A stretch of DNA of 64,000 nt from Algibacter mikhailovii. GTDB taxonomy: Bacteria > Bacteroidota > Bacteroidia > Flavobacteriales > Flavobacteriaceae. Numbering within the stretch: the first letter of the stretch is position 1; each line of letters begins with the position of its first letter. This document shows positions 54,029 to 63,928 of this stretch, one piece after another. The stretch is taken from the NCBI RefSeq assembly GCF_014651495.1, contig NZ_BMWZ01000002.1, positions 546,111 to 610,110 of the forward strand, written 5' to 3'. The notes under the pieces were generated by a model that was given only the letters and a program-made list of their open reading frames with translations, ran no database searches and was not told the DNA's origin. A program made the translations under genes and the position numbers.

Positions 54029-55966
54029 ATGCAAAATCAAAAAAGAGTTGTTATAGACTATGTTTCGCCAAGCGTTAATAATGGCGAATTCTATATTAAG
54101 CGTGTCGTTCAAGAAATTGTTAATGTAAGCGCTCATATTATGGCAGATGGTCATGATGTTCTTGGTGCCTCTGTAGTTTATAAACATGAACGTGAAAAAA
54201 CTTGGAAAGAAACTAGGCTTGCCTTGAGTTCTAATGACGAATGGCACGGTTCTTTTTCAGTAGAAAAACAAGGGTATTACACCTATAAAGTACAAGCCTG
54301 GGTTGACTATGCGCTTAATTGGCGCTATGGCCTAATTAGAAAAATAAATGACGGCCAACATGTCAATTCTGAATTACTAGAAGGCGTTGAGCATATAGAA
54401 GCTATTTTAGACAAGGTGAATAATGAGGATAAGGCTTACTTAGAAAAGCTTCGTGATCTCTTTAAAAATGAAAATGATTATGGCGAGGCCATAACCGAAG
54501 CCTGCACGGATAGACTTTACCAAATATTCTATGCTAACCCTTTAAAAATCCTAGCAAATACATCTATAGATTATACGGTGTATGTAGACCGGAAAAAAGC
54601 ACGATTTAGTACTTGGTATGAATTTTTTCCACGTTCGGCTTCAGAGCATGAAGGTGTTCATGGCACATTTAAAGATTGTGAACGCATACTGCCCAGAGTA
54701 AAAAACATGGGGTTTGATGTGGTTTATTTACCGCCAGTTCATCCTATTGGTGAGGTGAATAGAAAAGGTAAAAATAATACCACCGAGGCTTATGATGGTG
54801 ATGTAGGTTCAACATGGGGTATTGGCTCGCAATACGGCGGCCATAAAGATATTCATCCACAATTAGGGTCCCTAGATGACTTTAAGGCTTTAATTCAAAA
54901 AGCTAAGGATCATGATATTGAAATTGCCATGGATTATGCCCTACAAGCGGCACCCGATCATCCTTGGGTTAAGGAACACCCGTCTTGGTTTAAATGGCGT
55001 CCTGATGGCACGGTACAATATGCTGAAAATCCGCCTAAAAAATACCAGGACATTTTACCTATTTACTGGGAAAGCGAAGACTACAAAAGCCTTTGGAATG
55101 AGTGCTTAGATATTTTATTATTTTGGATTGATTGTGGTATACGCATTTTTAGAGTGGACAATCCGCACACTAAACCATTTTATTTTTGGAATTGGATCAT
55201 TACGCAAGTCAAGGCAAAACATCCTGATATTATCTTTTTGGCTGAGGCATTTACTGCACCAAAAGTGATGCAGCAGTTAGCTAAACAAGGCTACACACAA
55301 TCCTATACGTATTTTACATGGCGCGAAAGCAAACATGAACTTATTGAATACGTTGAGGAGCTCACTAAATCTGAGCTTAAAGAATATATGCAGCCTAATT
55401 TTTGGCCAAATACACCAGACATCAACCCTTATCACTTACAAGGTGCCAATGAGTCAAAACACATCATACGTTATGCTTTAGCGGCAACACTAAGTTCTAG
55501 TATTGGTATATATGGACCTGTTTTTGAATATATGTTATCTAGCTCTTTACTTGGCAAAGAAGAGTATTTAAATTCTGAAAAGTTCCAGATTACGCATTAT
55601 GACTGGGATATTAAAAATAAACTAACAACGGTTATTGCCAAAATTAATTACATAAGGCATCATAATCCGGCGCTTCAACAAACCAATAATATCAAATTCT
55701 GTCATATTGAAAATGACAATTTAATAGCATTCTACAAATGGAATGATGATAGAACAAATCAGATCTTTATTATTATTAGTTTGGATGCTCATAATTCACA
55801 GCAAGGCACAGTGCAAGTACCGCTACATGATATTGGTGTACCTCATGGGCACAACCTTGAAATGCATGATTTAATTACTGATAGTCGTTATAATTGGAAT
55901 AATGAGTGGTGCTACGTAGAGTTGCATCCTACCATGCCATTCCATATCTTTAAGATTAATAAATAA
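54029..55966 (+). CDS. glgE: Alpha-1,4-glucan:maltose-1-phosphate maltosyltransferase
   Basis: A GH13_3 enzyme that extends alpha-glucan with maltose units from maltose-1-phosphate. The 645-residue product has an N-terminal beta-sandwich (VVIDYVSPSVNNGEFYIKRV), a helical insert (about 110-190), then the (beta/alpha)8 barrel: WYEFFPRSAS, YLPPVHPIGEVNRKGKNN, AMDYALQAAPDHPW, the nucleophile Asp in IRIFRVDNPHTKPF and the acid Glu in IIFLAEAFT. These blocks separate GlgE from ordinary alpha-amylases. It lies in the same operon as maltokinase and glgB. Confidence 0.95.
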   Translation: MQNQKRVVIDYVSPSVNNGEFYIKRVVQEIVNVSAHIMADGHDVLGASVVYKHEREKTWKETRLALSSNDEWHGSFSVEKQGYYTYKVQAWVDYALNWRYGLIRKINDGQHVNSELLEGVEHIEAILDKVNNEDKAYLEKLRDLFKNENDYGEAITEACTDRLYQIFYANPLKILANTSIDYTVYVDRKKARFSTWYEFFPRSASEHEGVHGTFKDCERILPRVKNMGFDVVYLPPVHPIGEVNRKGKNNTTEAYDGDVGSTWGIGSQYGGHKDIHPQLGSLDDFKALIQKAKDHDIEIAMDYALQAAPDHPWVKEHPSWFKWRPDGTVQYAENPPKKYQDILPIYWESEDYKSLWNECLDILLFWIDCGIRIFRVDNPHTKPFYFWNWIITQVKAKHPDIIFLAEAFTAPKVMQQLAKQGYTQSYTYFTWRESKHELIEYVEELTKSELKEYMQPNFWPNTPDINPYHLQGANESKHIIRYALAATLSSSIGIYGPVFEYMLSSSLLGKEEYLNSEKFQITHYDWDIKNKLTTVIAKINYIRHHNPALQQTNNIKFCHIENDNLIAFYKWNDDRTNQIFIIISLDAHNSQQGTVQVPLHDIGVPHGHNLEMHDLITDSRYNWNNEWCYVELHPTMPFHIFKINK

Positions 55967-55967
55967 C

Positions 55968-57599
55968 ATGTCAAATCAAACGCCAATATCCTCTGTAAAA
56001 CCCTTCTTCAAGACTGACAAGCCTTGGGAAGTTTTACTTGATAATACAGATTTTGTTAAAATCTTTTTATCAGATGTTTTAGGCGATTATATTTTAAAGC
56101 AGCGATGGTATGGCGGTAAATCTAGTCGATTAAAATACATTGAATTGGCTGAATACTTCAAAATTCAGCAGCACGGCGAAGTTTATTTTGGTTTAATTCT
56201 AGAGATTAATTTTTTTGAAGCTTTTTACCAACATTACTTTTTACCTATTGCATTTGTTACTGATGATGACTTTGCGCAAAATGACCGCATACTACCCATT
56301 AGCATCAATGATCAAAAAGGCTTCATTATAGATGCCATAAACTTAGAATCTTTTAGAAAAGTGGTTTTTGAGCGCATTGCTACAGCGACCCCTATAGATA
56401 CCACTAAGGTACAATATCATAAAAGTCACTTGTTCCAAAATGTATCCTATGAATCCTCAAGATTTATGGGCCTCGAACAAAGTAACACCTCCTTGGTATA
56501 CAATGAAAAATACGTTTTAAAGTTTTTCAGAAGAATTTTTGCCAATAAAAATCCTGACTATGAAATGAGCAGGTTTTTATCGGAGAAAAAAGAATATAAG
56601 AACACCCCATCCTATTTAGGAAGCATCAATCTGGTTGATTCAGAAAATGAAAATATTACCATTGGTTTAATGCAGGAAATGATCCCCAATGAAGGTGATG
56701 CTTGGGATTATATGCTAAGAGAATTACATAAAGTATTTTCAAACTTAGAGTATAAAAACATCAACATTGATGCCTTACCAAATACGGAACTCTATCAGCG
56801 GTTATCCATTGCCGATATTCCGCCTCAAATTATAGACTGGGCAGGATTAAATCTGTTTACACAAATACAAACCTTAGCCAAACGTACTGCCGAAATGCAT
56901 ATTGCTTTGGGGTCTGAGTTTGAAGAAACCGCTTTTACACCAGAACATTACAATGGGGATTACACGGTTTGGTTAAAGAACAAAATGCTTTATCAATTTC
57001 AAAACCGGCTTAATATTGTTGAAAATAACATGCATAAGTTAGAAGGTTTAGCCTTAGACTTAGCGCATGAATTTCTAGACAAAAAAAATAGTATCAGAAA
57101 ACGGTTTGTAGCCTTTGACTGGACCAAATTAAAAGGCGAAAGAATACGCGTACATGGTGATTTTCATTTAGGTCAAGTCCTAGTAAAAGACAATGATTTC
57201 TTCATACTAGATTTTGAAGGCGAACCAGAAAGCACCATTAGAGATCGTAAAGTAAAACAACCGCCTTTAAAAGATGTTGCTGGCTTGTTTAGGTCGTTTC
57301 ATTATGCTATTTATGCTAATGTATTTAATAACAGTGAAGCGCATTATCCGGCATCACAGGAGGCGCTATTCCATGCTTCCGAAATATTATACCGCTACAT
57401 TACCGGTTTATTTTTAGGTACCTATGTACAAGAAACACAAAACGCAAATTTAAATCTTGGCTACAACCAAGAGCGCATATTTATATTAAAATATTGTTTA
57501 TTAGAAAAAGCAGTATATGAATTGGGTTACGAGCTCAATTCGCGTCCACAATGGGCAGTCATTCCATTAAAAGGAATTTCTAATATTATAAATCATTAA
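55968..57599 (+). CDS. Maltokinase
   Basis: Phosphorylates maltose to maltose-1-phosphate, the GlgE substrate. The 543-residue product begins its kinase-like fold with QRWYGGKSSRLKYIE, has NTSLVYNEKYVLKFFRR as the lysine strand, and carries RVHGDFHLGQVLVK with the catalytic Asp and FILDFEGEPE for the metal. This matches the Mak/Pep2 family. It starts 1 base after the glgE stop. In many species this enzyme works with trehalose synthase, which is absent here. Confidence 0.92.
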   Translation: MSNQTPISSVKPFFKTDKPWEVLLDNTDFVKIFLSDVLGDYILKQRWYGGKSSRLKYIELAEYFKIQQHGEVYFGLILEINFFEAFYQHYFLPIAFVTDDDFAQNDRILPISINDQKGFIIDAINLESFRKVVFERIATATPIDTTKVQYHKSHLFQNVSYESSRFMGLEQSNTSLVYNEKYVLKFFRRIFANKNPDYEMSRFLSEKKEYKNTPSYLGSINLVDSENENITIGLMQEMIPNEGDAWDYMLRELHKVFSNLEYKNINIDALPNTELYQRLSIADIPPQIIDWAGLNLFTQIQTLAKRTAEMHIALGSEFEETAFTPEHYNGDYTVWLKNKMLYQFQNRLNIVENNMHKLEGLALDLAHEFLDKKNSIRKRFVAFDWTKLKGERIRVHGDFHLGQVLVKDNDFFILDFEGEPESTIRDRKVKQPPLKDVAGLFRSFHYAIYANVFNNSEAHYPASQEALFHASEILYRYITGLFLGTYVQETQNANLNLGYNQERIFILKYCLLEKAVYELGYELNSRPQWAVIPLKGISNIINH

Positions 57600-57602
57600 T
57601 TT

Positions 57603-59510
57603 ATGGCACAAGTAAAACCTTATAGTCTGTTTACAGAATTCGATATTAATCTTTTTAAGTCAGGAAAACATTTCAGGCTTTATGAAAAAATGGGCTCGCA
57701 CTTAGTCACCGTTGATGGGATTGATGGCGTATACTTTGCAGTTTGGGCACCAACGGCAAAACAAGTTTCTGTTATTGGTGATTTTAATTATTGGATGGAA
57801 GGCGAACACCAACTCAATGTACGCTGGGATTCCAGTGGTATTTGGGAAGGTTTTATTCCACTTGTAGAAAAGGGAGCTACCTACAAATATAAAATTCAGA
57901 GCAACAATAATGATATAAAAACAGAAAAAGCCGACCCCTACGCTAGACGTTATGAGCACAACCCGAATACAGCCTCTATTGTTTGGGATGATGACTATAA
58001 GTGGAAAGACAAAAACTGGATGAAAACGCGTAAAACCCATAATGCTATAGACGCGCCTTATTCTGTTTATGAAGTGCATTTAGGTTCTTGGAAAAGACAT
58101 CCTGAAGAAGATCGGTTTATGTCTTATTATGAATTGGCTGATGACCTGGTTACCTATGTTAAAGACATGAATTTTACCCATGTTGAACTTATGCCTATCA
58201 TGGAGTTCCCCTATGACCCTTCTTGGGGGTATCAAATCACGGGTTATTTTGCGCCAACATCACGTTTTGGCTATCCCGAAGAATTTAAGTTTTTGGTTGA
58301 TAAATTACACCAAGCTGGAATAGGTATTATTTTAGATTGGGTACCATCACATTTCCCTGAAGATCCTCATGGATTGGGATTCTTTGACGGCTCAAACCTT
58401 TATGAGCATCCAGACAAACGAAAGGGATATCACCAAGACTGGAAGAGTTTAATTTTTAATTATGAACGCAATGAAGTACGTTCTTTTCTCATAAGTAATG
58501 CGGTCTTTTGGCTTGATCAGTACCATGCTGATGGTTTACGTGTTGATGCGGTGGCCTCTATGTTATTTTTAGATTATTCTAGAGAAGACGGCCAATGGGA
58601 ACCCAATATCTATGGCGGCAGAGAAAACCTTGCCGTTATTAGTTTTTTAAAGGAATTGAACGAAGAAGTGTATGCCTCATTCCCTGATGTACAAACCATT
58701 GCCGAAGAATCTACAGCCTTCCCTATGGTATCTAAACCTACCTTTGTTGGTGGTTTAGGTTTTGGCATGAAATGGATGATGGGCTGGATGCATGACACCC
58801 TTGAATATTTTGGTAAAGATCCTGTCTACAGAAAATATCACCAAAATGATATCACCTTTAGTTTGGCCTATGCCTTTACTGAGAATTTTATGCTCCCGCT
58901 ATCTCATGATGAGGTGGTGTACGGTAAAAATTCCATATTAGGACGTATGCCTGGAGATGAGTGGCAACGTTTTGCAAACTTGCGTTTATTATACGGTTAT
59001 ATGTTTACTCACCCTGGAACTAAACTCTTGTTTATGGGTGGTGAATTTGGGCAGTATAATGAGTGGAATTTCCAAGAAAGTTTAGATTGGAACTTATTAG
59101 AATTTAAACCACACCAAGACTTATTAAATTATTACAAAGCATTAAATGGCATTTATAAAAATACTCCAGCCTTATATGAAAAAGGATTTAGTGGTGAAGG
59201 GTTTGAATGGGTAAGTTATGACGATCATGAAAACTGTGTGATATCATACATCAGAAAAGGTTATAAAGAAGAAGAACATGTTGTTGTAGTTTGTAATCTT
59301 ACACCAACAGTAAGAGAGCACTATAAAATTGGGTTACCTACAAAAGGTAAACTAGCTGAGATTTTTAATAGTGACGATAAAGCCTTTGGCGGAAGTGGTG
59401 TATCTAATACAAAACAAATTACCATTAAAAAGTCACCTTGGAATGGCAAGGATTATTCAGCAGAATTAACCTTACCGCCTTTAGCAGTAACCATTTTTAA
59501 ATTTAAATAA
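57603..59510 (+). CDS. glgB: 1,4-alpha-glucan branching enzyme
   Basis: Forms alpha-1,6 branches. The 635-residue product has an N-terminal CBM48 module (FAVWAPTAKQVSVIGDFNYW), then the GH13 barrel with ELMPIMEFPYDPSWGYQ, the nucleophile Asp in DGLRVDAVASM, the acid Glu in TIAEEST and PLSHDEVVYGK, and a C-terminal beta domain. It is the last gene of the operon glgM-glgC-glgE-maltokinase-glgB and lies 3 bases after the maltokinase gene. Confidence 0.96.
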   Translation: MAQVKPYSLFTEFDINLFKSGKHFRLYEKMGSHLVTVDGIDGVYFAVWAPTAKQVSVIGDFNYWMEGEHQLNVRWDSSGIWEGFIPLVEKGATYKYKIQSNNNDIKTEKADPYARRYEHNPNTASIVWDDDYKWKDKNWMKTRKTHNAIDAPYSVYEVHLGSWKRHPEEDRFMSYYELADDLVTYVKDMNFTHVELMPIMEFPYDPSWGYQITGYFAPTSRFGYPEEFKFLVDKLHQAGIGIILDWVPSHFPEDPHGLGFFDGSNLYEHPDKRKGYHQDWKSLIFNYERNEVRSFLISNAVFWLDQYHADGLRVDAVASMLFLDYSREDGQWEPNIYGGRENLAVISFLKELNEEVYASFPDVQTIAEESTAFPMVSKPTFVGGLGFGMKWMMGWMHDTLEYFGKDPVYRKYHQNDITFSLAYAFTENFMLPLSHDEVVYGKNSILGRMPGDEWQRFANLRLLYGYMFTHPGTKLLFMGGEFGQYNEWNFQESLDWNLLEFKPHQDLLNYYKALNGIYKNTPALYEKGFSGEGFEWVSYDDHENCVISYIRKGYKEEEHVVVVCNLTPTVREHYKIGLPTKGKLAEIFNSDDKAFGGSGVSNTKQITIKKSPWNGKDYSAELTLPPLAVTIFKFK

Positions 59511-59572
59511 ACCACTATGGATTGGAAATCCATAGTTTTAAATAAAAGAGTAAAATTCTTTTAGAAGCAGAT

Positions 59573-59655
59573 TGTCATTCCGAATGAGGTACGAAGAGGA
59601 ATCTTTTATCGTTGAGATTTCTCGTCACTCGTTCCTCCTTCTGTCGAAATGACAA
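59573..59655 (+). repeat. Palindromic repeat, copy F (second subtype)
   Basis: Starts TTGTCATTCCGAATGAGG and ends with AATGACAA, the exact 8-base reverse complement, with GAAGAGGAATCTT against GAGATTTCTC-like inner pairing. Size and design match the copies at 13-14.5 kb, but the sequence (ATTCCGA... and CTTCTGTCGAAATGACA) is a distinct subtype. Confidence 0.7.
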
Positions 59656-59744
59656 GACACTCTTTAAAGTTTATAGAAACTAAAGTAACTGCAATAAAAT
59701 TACAGGGTTTCAACCTTTAACTTGATAATAAATTTAGAACATCG

Positions 59745-59802
59745 TACAAAAACCCGCTTTTAGTATTGTGACATTAAAACAATACTAAAAGCGGGTTTTG
59801 TA
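59745..59802. terminator. Very long hairpin after the glg operon
   Basis: TACAAAACCCGCTTTTAG... at 59745-59769 pairs over 24 bases with 59779-59802; the only flaw is one extra A in the left arm. The loop is 9 bases. Short T-runs flank the GC-rich part, so it can end transcription from both sides. Confidence 0.7.
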
Positions 59803-60062
59803 TGCGTAATTTTTCAGCTTAAACCTCAAGACAAACCGGTTTAATTTTCTGTTATAAAACCACTATTATTCCAAATTTAAAACACGATTCACTGATTTAT
59901 ATTTCAAAAAACAGCCTATTCCGTGCTACTTTATAAATCTCTTAATTAATCACCTCATTATTTGAGTATTAAACAATGTTTTAATGGTTTTTTTAGCAAA
60001 AAGAAACGACTGAGGTTTACTAAATTTACTATTTTCGTAAATTATTATATACGCATAATATT

Positions 60063-62465
60063 ATGATATTAAACACTGAATTAGAATACAAAGGAAATCT
60101 ATTTCCATCAAGAATAGTCGCCTACGAAAAGAACTTGAATAAACTCTCTTTTACATCGGCTAATGGCGTTGTTTTAGAGGTTACTGTTAGAAGAGATAGT
60201 ATTCTAAGATTTAGATTTTCAACCACGGGTATTTTTGAAAATGATTTTTCTTATGCTATAACAAAATACGCGAGTAGAGGTTATAATCATCTTGAAGTTA
60301 CTGAAAATGATGACCAGTATATTATTACCACAGCAAAATTAATTTGTCACATTTCAAAATTAGATTTAAGAACGTCTATTTATGATGCTAAAGACAATAC
60401 ATTAATTTGTGAAGATGAACTAGGATTCCACTGGGAAGAAAGTTATGAGCATGGCGGTGATGTTGTAAAAATGTCTAAAACAGCACAACCTGGTGAGAGT
60501 TATTATGGTTTAGGAGATAAGCCTGTAGATAATAACCTAAAAGGCAAGCGTTTTGAAAACTGGGTTACAGATTCTTATGCTTATGGCAGAGATACAGATC
60601 CTATTTATAAAACCATTCCGTTTTACACGGCCTTACACAATAAAAAATCTTACGGGGTATTTTTTGATAACACCTTCCGTTCCTTTTTCGATTTTTGTCA
60701 TGAACGTAGAAATATAACCAGCTTTTGGGCTCATGGTGGTGAAATGAATTATTATTTCATTTACGGACCGGATATGTCTGAGGTGGTAGCAAACTATACC
60801 GATTTAACAGGAAAGCCTCATGAAATGCCTGCACTATGGACCTTAGGTTACCACCAGTGTAAATGGAGTTACTATCCAGAATCTAATGTTAAAGAAATTA
60901 CGGCTAAGTTTCGTGAATTAGAAATTCCTTGTGACGCCATTTATTTGGATATTGATTACATGGAAGGGTTTAGATGTTTTACCTGGAGTGAGGAGTATTT
61001 TCCAGATCCTAAACGCATGGTGAAAGAACTTGCTGATGATGGTTTTAAAACCATTGTGATTATAGATCCGGGTATCAAAATAGATATGGATTATTCGGTT
61101 TTTAGAGAAGGACTCGATAAAGATTACTTCTGTAAACGTGCTGATGGCCCATATATGAAAGGTAAAGTATGGCCGGGTGAGTGTTACTTCCCAGACTTTA
61201 CCAATCCTGAAGTGCGCGATTGGTGGTCTAACTTGTTCAAAGAACTCGTTGAAGACATTGGAGTAAAAGGCGTTTGGAATGATATGAATGAGCCTGCCGT
61301 TATGGATGTACCGGGCAAGACCTTCCCTAATGATGTACGCCATGATTATGATGGCAACCCATGTAGTCATAGAAAAGCGCATAATGTTTACGGTATGCAA
61401 ATGGCTCGTGCAACGTATCAAGGGTTGAAGAAATTCTCTTATCCAAAACGTCCGTTTGTAATAACACGTGCCGCTTATTCAGGAACACAACGTTACACCT
61501 CAAGTTGGACTGGTGATAATGTTGCGACATGGGATCATTTAAATATAGCCAACTTGCAAGCGCAACGTATGTGTATGTCTGGTTTCTCATTTATAGGGTC
61601 TGATATTGGTGGATTTGCTGAACAGCCTAATGGCGAGTTATACGCCCGTTGGATTCAATTAGGTATCTTTCACCCGTTCTGTAGAACACACTCTTCAGGA
61701 GACCACGGTGATCAAGAACCTTGGGCATTTGGAACCACCATTACTGATGTTGTACGTAAGTTTATTGAAATAAGATATCAATTATTACCGTATTTATACA
61801 CGGCATTCTGGAGATATGCAGAAGAGGGTATTCCTATCTTAAAATCATTGGTATTATATGATCAAGAAGACCCACAAACGCATTACCGAAATGACGAGTT
61901 TATCTTTGGTGAAAAAATACTAGCCTGTCCTATTACTGGACCAAACCAAAAAGGAAGACGTATGTACATTCCAAGAGGAAAATGGTATAACTTTTTTACC
62001 GATGAACCTGTTGAAGGTGGTACAGAGCAGTGGGTAGATGCAGACTTAGATAGTATGCCAATTTTTGTAAAAGAGGGCGCTATTATACCTAAATATCCTA
62101 TTCAACAATATGTAGGTGAAAAAACTATTGATGAGTTAACACTTGACGTCTACTACAAACAAGGTAAAGAAACCTCTGAAGTTTATGAAGATGCTACCGA
62201 TGGGTATGATTATATTAAAGGTAGATATAGCTTAAGAACCTTTAAGCTTAATGGTAAAAAGAAAGAGCTTGTTATCCAACAGCACAAATCGGGTAAGTTT
62301 GTAACGAGTTATAAAACCTTTAAATTAAATTTACACGGCTTACCGTTTAAGATTTCAAAAATTGAAATAGATAATGAGGAAATTGACTTTGCAGATCTTA
62401 AGCTTAATGGTAATAACACATTAACTCTTACTAAAGAGTTTACAGAACTTCATATCATGGCTTAG
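60063..62465 (+). CDS. GH31 family alpha-glucosidase
   Basis: An 800-residue enzyme that releases glucose from alpha-glucans. An N-terminal beta domain (about 1-230) precedes the barrel, which has the nucleophile Asp in GVWNDMNEPAVMD and the acid Asp in SSWTGDNVATWDHL, plus GFSFIGSDIGGF and FCRTHSSGDHGDQEPW. A DUF5110-like C-terminal beta domain follows (TSEVYEDATDGYDYIKG). No signal peptide is seen, so it probably acts in the cytoplasm on glycogen or maltodextrins. It lies after the glg operon but behind a long hairpin, so it has its own transcript. Confidence 0.93.
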   Translation: MILNTELEYKGNLFPSRIVAYEKNLNKLSFTSANGVVLEVTVRRDSILRFRFSTTGIFENDFSYAITKYASRGYNHLEVTENDDQYIITTAKLICHISKLDLRTSIYDAKDNTLICEDELGFHWEESYEHGGDVVKMSKTAQPGESYYGLGDKPVDNNLKGKRFENWVTDSYAYGRDTDPIYKTIPFYTALHNKKSYGVFFDNTFRSFFDFCHERRNITSFWAHGGEMNYYFIYGPDMSEVVANYTDLTGKPHEMPALWTLGYHQCKWSYYPESNVKEITAKFRELEIPCDAIYLDIDYMEGFRCFTWSEEYFPDPKRMVKELADDGFKTIVIIDPGIKIDMDYSVFREGLDKDYFCKRADGPYMKGKVWPGECYFPDFTNPEVRDWWSNLFKELVEDIGVKGVWNDMNEPAVMDVPGKTFPNDVRHDYDGNPCSHRKAHNVYGMQMARATYQGLKKFSYPKRPFVITRAAYSGTQRYTSSWTGDNVATWDHLNIANLQAQRMCMSGFSFIGSDIGGFAEQPNGELYARWIQLGIFHPFCRTHSSGDHGDQEPWAFGTTITDVVRKFIEIRYQLLPYLYTAFWRYAEEGIPILKSLVLYDQEDPQTHYRNDEFIFGEKILACPITGPNQKGRRMYIPRGKWYNFFTDEPVEGGTEQWVDADLDSMPIFVKEGAIIPKYPIQQYVGEKTIDELTLDVYYKQGKETSEVYEDATDGYDYIKGRYSLRTFKLNGKKKELVIQQHKSGKFVTSYKTFKLNLHGLPFKISKIEIDNEEIDFADLKLNGNNTLTLTKEFTELHIMA

Positions 62466-62495
62466 ACATAAGCACATTATAATGTAATACGGAAG

Positions 62496-62521
62496 GCCTC
62501 ATTTTAAAATGGGGCTTTTTT
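62496..62521 (+). terminator. Terminator after the GH31 gene
   Basis: GCCTCATT and AATGGGGC pair (one G-T) around TTAA, followed by six Ts. Confidence 0.8.
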
Positions 62522-62676
62522 GTTGCATAATTTTGGGCGTTATATAAAACGAGTTATACAGGTACTTTTTTCAAGGCATTAGCGAATGGTCATCTCATGC
62601 TGCATTTTATTTAATTGTACGTAAATTCCTTGTTTTTGTTTGTTTTTTTGTACTTTTATTACGTTATAAAAAGCTC

Positions 62677-63861
62677 ATGAGTCCATTACCCATAATTACA
62701 CTTTCTAAGCAAATTCATAGAAACCAATCACAAATACTGATTGGGTTTAAGCATGATTGGGCGTTAATTGATGTGGTAAAGCATTTGCCAGATGCGCAAT
62801 GGAGTGCCACATTAAAAAGCTGGTATATTAAAAACAACCCTGCCAATTTAAAGCAAATTTTCTCTGTTTTTAAAGGGCATGCCTATGTTAACGGCAGTGC
62901 AATTTTTGATGCTCCAGTAGCTAAGCCAAAAAAGCTCCCGAAGAAAGCGCAACGAAACCTAAGTCCGGAGCATAGAAACCTGTTAAACAATTTTTACAAA
63001 TATTTATTGGGAAAACGGTATAGTAACAGCACGGTAGATACTTATTTGTTTTTTGTGGCTGATTTTATTGAATTTAACAACACCCAATTAATTGATGATT
63101 TAACCACTAGAGATGTAGAATTGTTTATTGAAACCGTTTTTATTAAACGCAATTATTCTATTAGTACGCAACGCCAGTTTATTAGTGCTATTAAACAATT
63201 TATAGTGTTTTATCCCAAAACAGCCATTAGTAATATGGCGCTAACCCGTCCAAAAAAATCTAAAATTTTACCAACGGTACTTTCTCAAGAAGAAATGATA
63301 TCTATCATTCAACATACTAAAAACTTAAAGCATCGGGCTATTTTAGCACTCATTTATTCGGCTGGCTTAAGAATTAGTGAGCTCATATCTTTAGAGCTTC
63401 GCCATTTTCAAATTCAGAGAAAACAATTATTAATAAAAAGTGGTAAAGGTAGAAAAGACAGGTATGTAACCTTGGCCGACAGTTTTATGCCGTTGCTGCA
63501 TAATTACATAACCACCTACAAGCCCAAAACCTATTTTGTAGAAGGTCCAGTAGGCAAACCATATTCAGCAAGTAGTGTTAGAAAGTTTTTGTCACGTTCA
63601 GTTGTAGCGGCCAAAATTAACAGAAAGATTACGCCGCATACTTTAAGACATAGTTACGCTACGCATTTATTAGAAAGCGGTGTAGGCTTAAGACATATAC
63701 AAGAATTATTAGGGCATAGCAAGCCAGAAACCACTATGATATACACGCACGTCGCTAGAAAGGACTTACTTGCCATTGAGAGTCCTTTGGATCATGCGAT
63801 TAAGGAATTATCAAAAACCAATAAACAAGAACAAAACTTCCTATTATCCCGAAACATTTAG
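62677..63861 (+). CDS. Tyrosine recombinase (integrase)
   Basis: A 394-residue site-specific recombinase. The catalytic set is complete: Arg 232 (AGLRISEL), Lys about 257 (SGKGRKDR), His 321 and Arg 324 (HTLRHSYATHL), His 347 (LGHSKPETT) and Tyr 356 (MIYTHV). A SAM-like core-binding domain spans about 95-185. The first ~75 residues form an extra domain (IGFKHDWALIDVVKHLPDAQ and SWYIKNNPANL) that is not found in XerC/XerD, so this is an accessory integrase and not the chromosome-dimer resolvase. Its target site is not visible here. Confidence 0.9.
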   Translation: MSPLPIITLSKQIHRNQSQILIGFKHDWALIDVVKHLPDAQWSATLKSWYIKNNPANLKQIFSVFKGHAYVNGSAIFDAPVAKPKKLPKKAQRNLSPEHRNLLNNFYKYLLGKRYSNSTVDTYLFFVADFIEFNNTQLIDDLTTRDVELFIETVFIKRNYSISTQRQFISAIKQFIVFYPKTAISNMALTRPKKSKILPTVLSQEEMISIIQHTKNLKHRAILALIYSAGLRISELISLELRHFQIQRKQLLIKSGKGRKDRYVTLADSFMPLLHNYITTYKPKTYFVEGPVGKPYSASSVRKFLSRSVVAAKINRKITPHTLRHSYATHLLESGVGLRHIQELLGHSKPETTMIYTHVARKDLLAIESPLDHAIKELSKTNKQEQNFLLSRNI

Positions 63862-63928
63862 ATAATAATAGGAAGTTTTGTCCACATATAACCAGTTGGC
63901 ATTCATTAAAAAACACTGCAATACTAAA

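Larger units (their letters stand above)
59511..60062. other. Gap between glgB and the GH31 gene
   Basis: About 550 bases without a supported gene. It contains a palindromic repeat of a second type (59573-59655) and a very long hairpin (59745-59802). The final ~180 bases are A/T-rich; TATTTTCG at 60030-60037 is a weak promoter-like match for the next gene. Confidence 0.5.

Noticed and set aside
57702..58079. 125-codon minus-strand ORF within glgB
   Set aside because: Antisense to the CBM48 region of glgB, with no start signal or family match.
60918..61421. 167-codon minus-strand ORF within the GH31 gene
   Set aside because: Fully antisense to the conserved catalytic barrel; composition is that of a reverse-strand shadow.
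62677..63861. XerC/XerD chromosome-dimer resolvase
   Set aside because: The protein has about 95 extra N-terminal residues, and no Xer-type context is seen.
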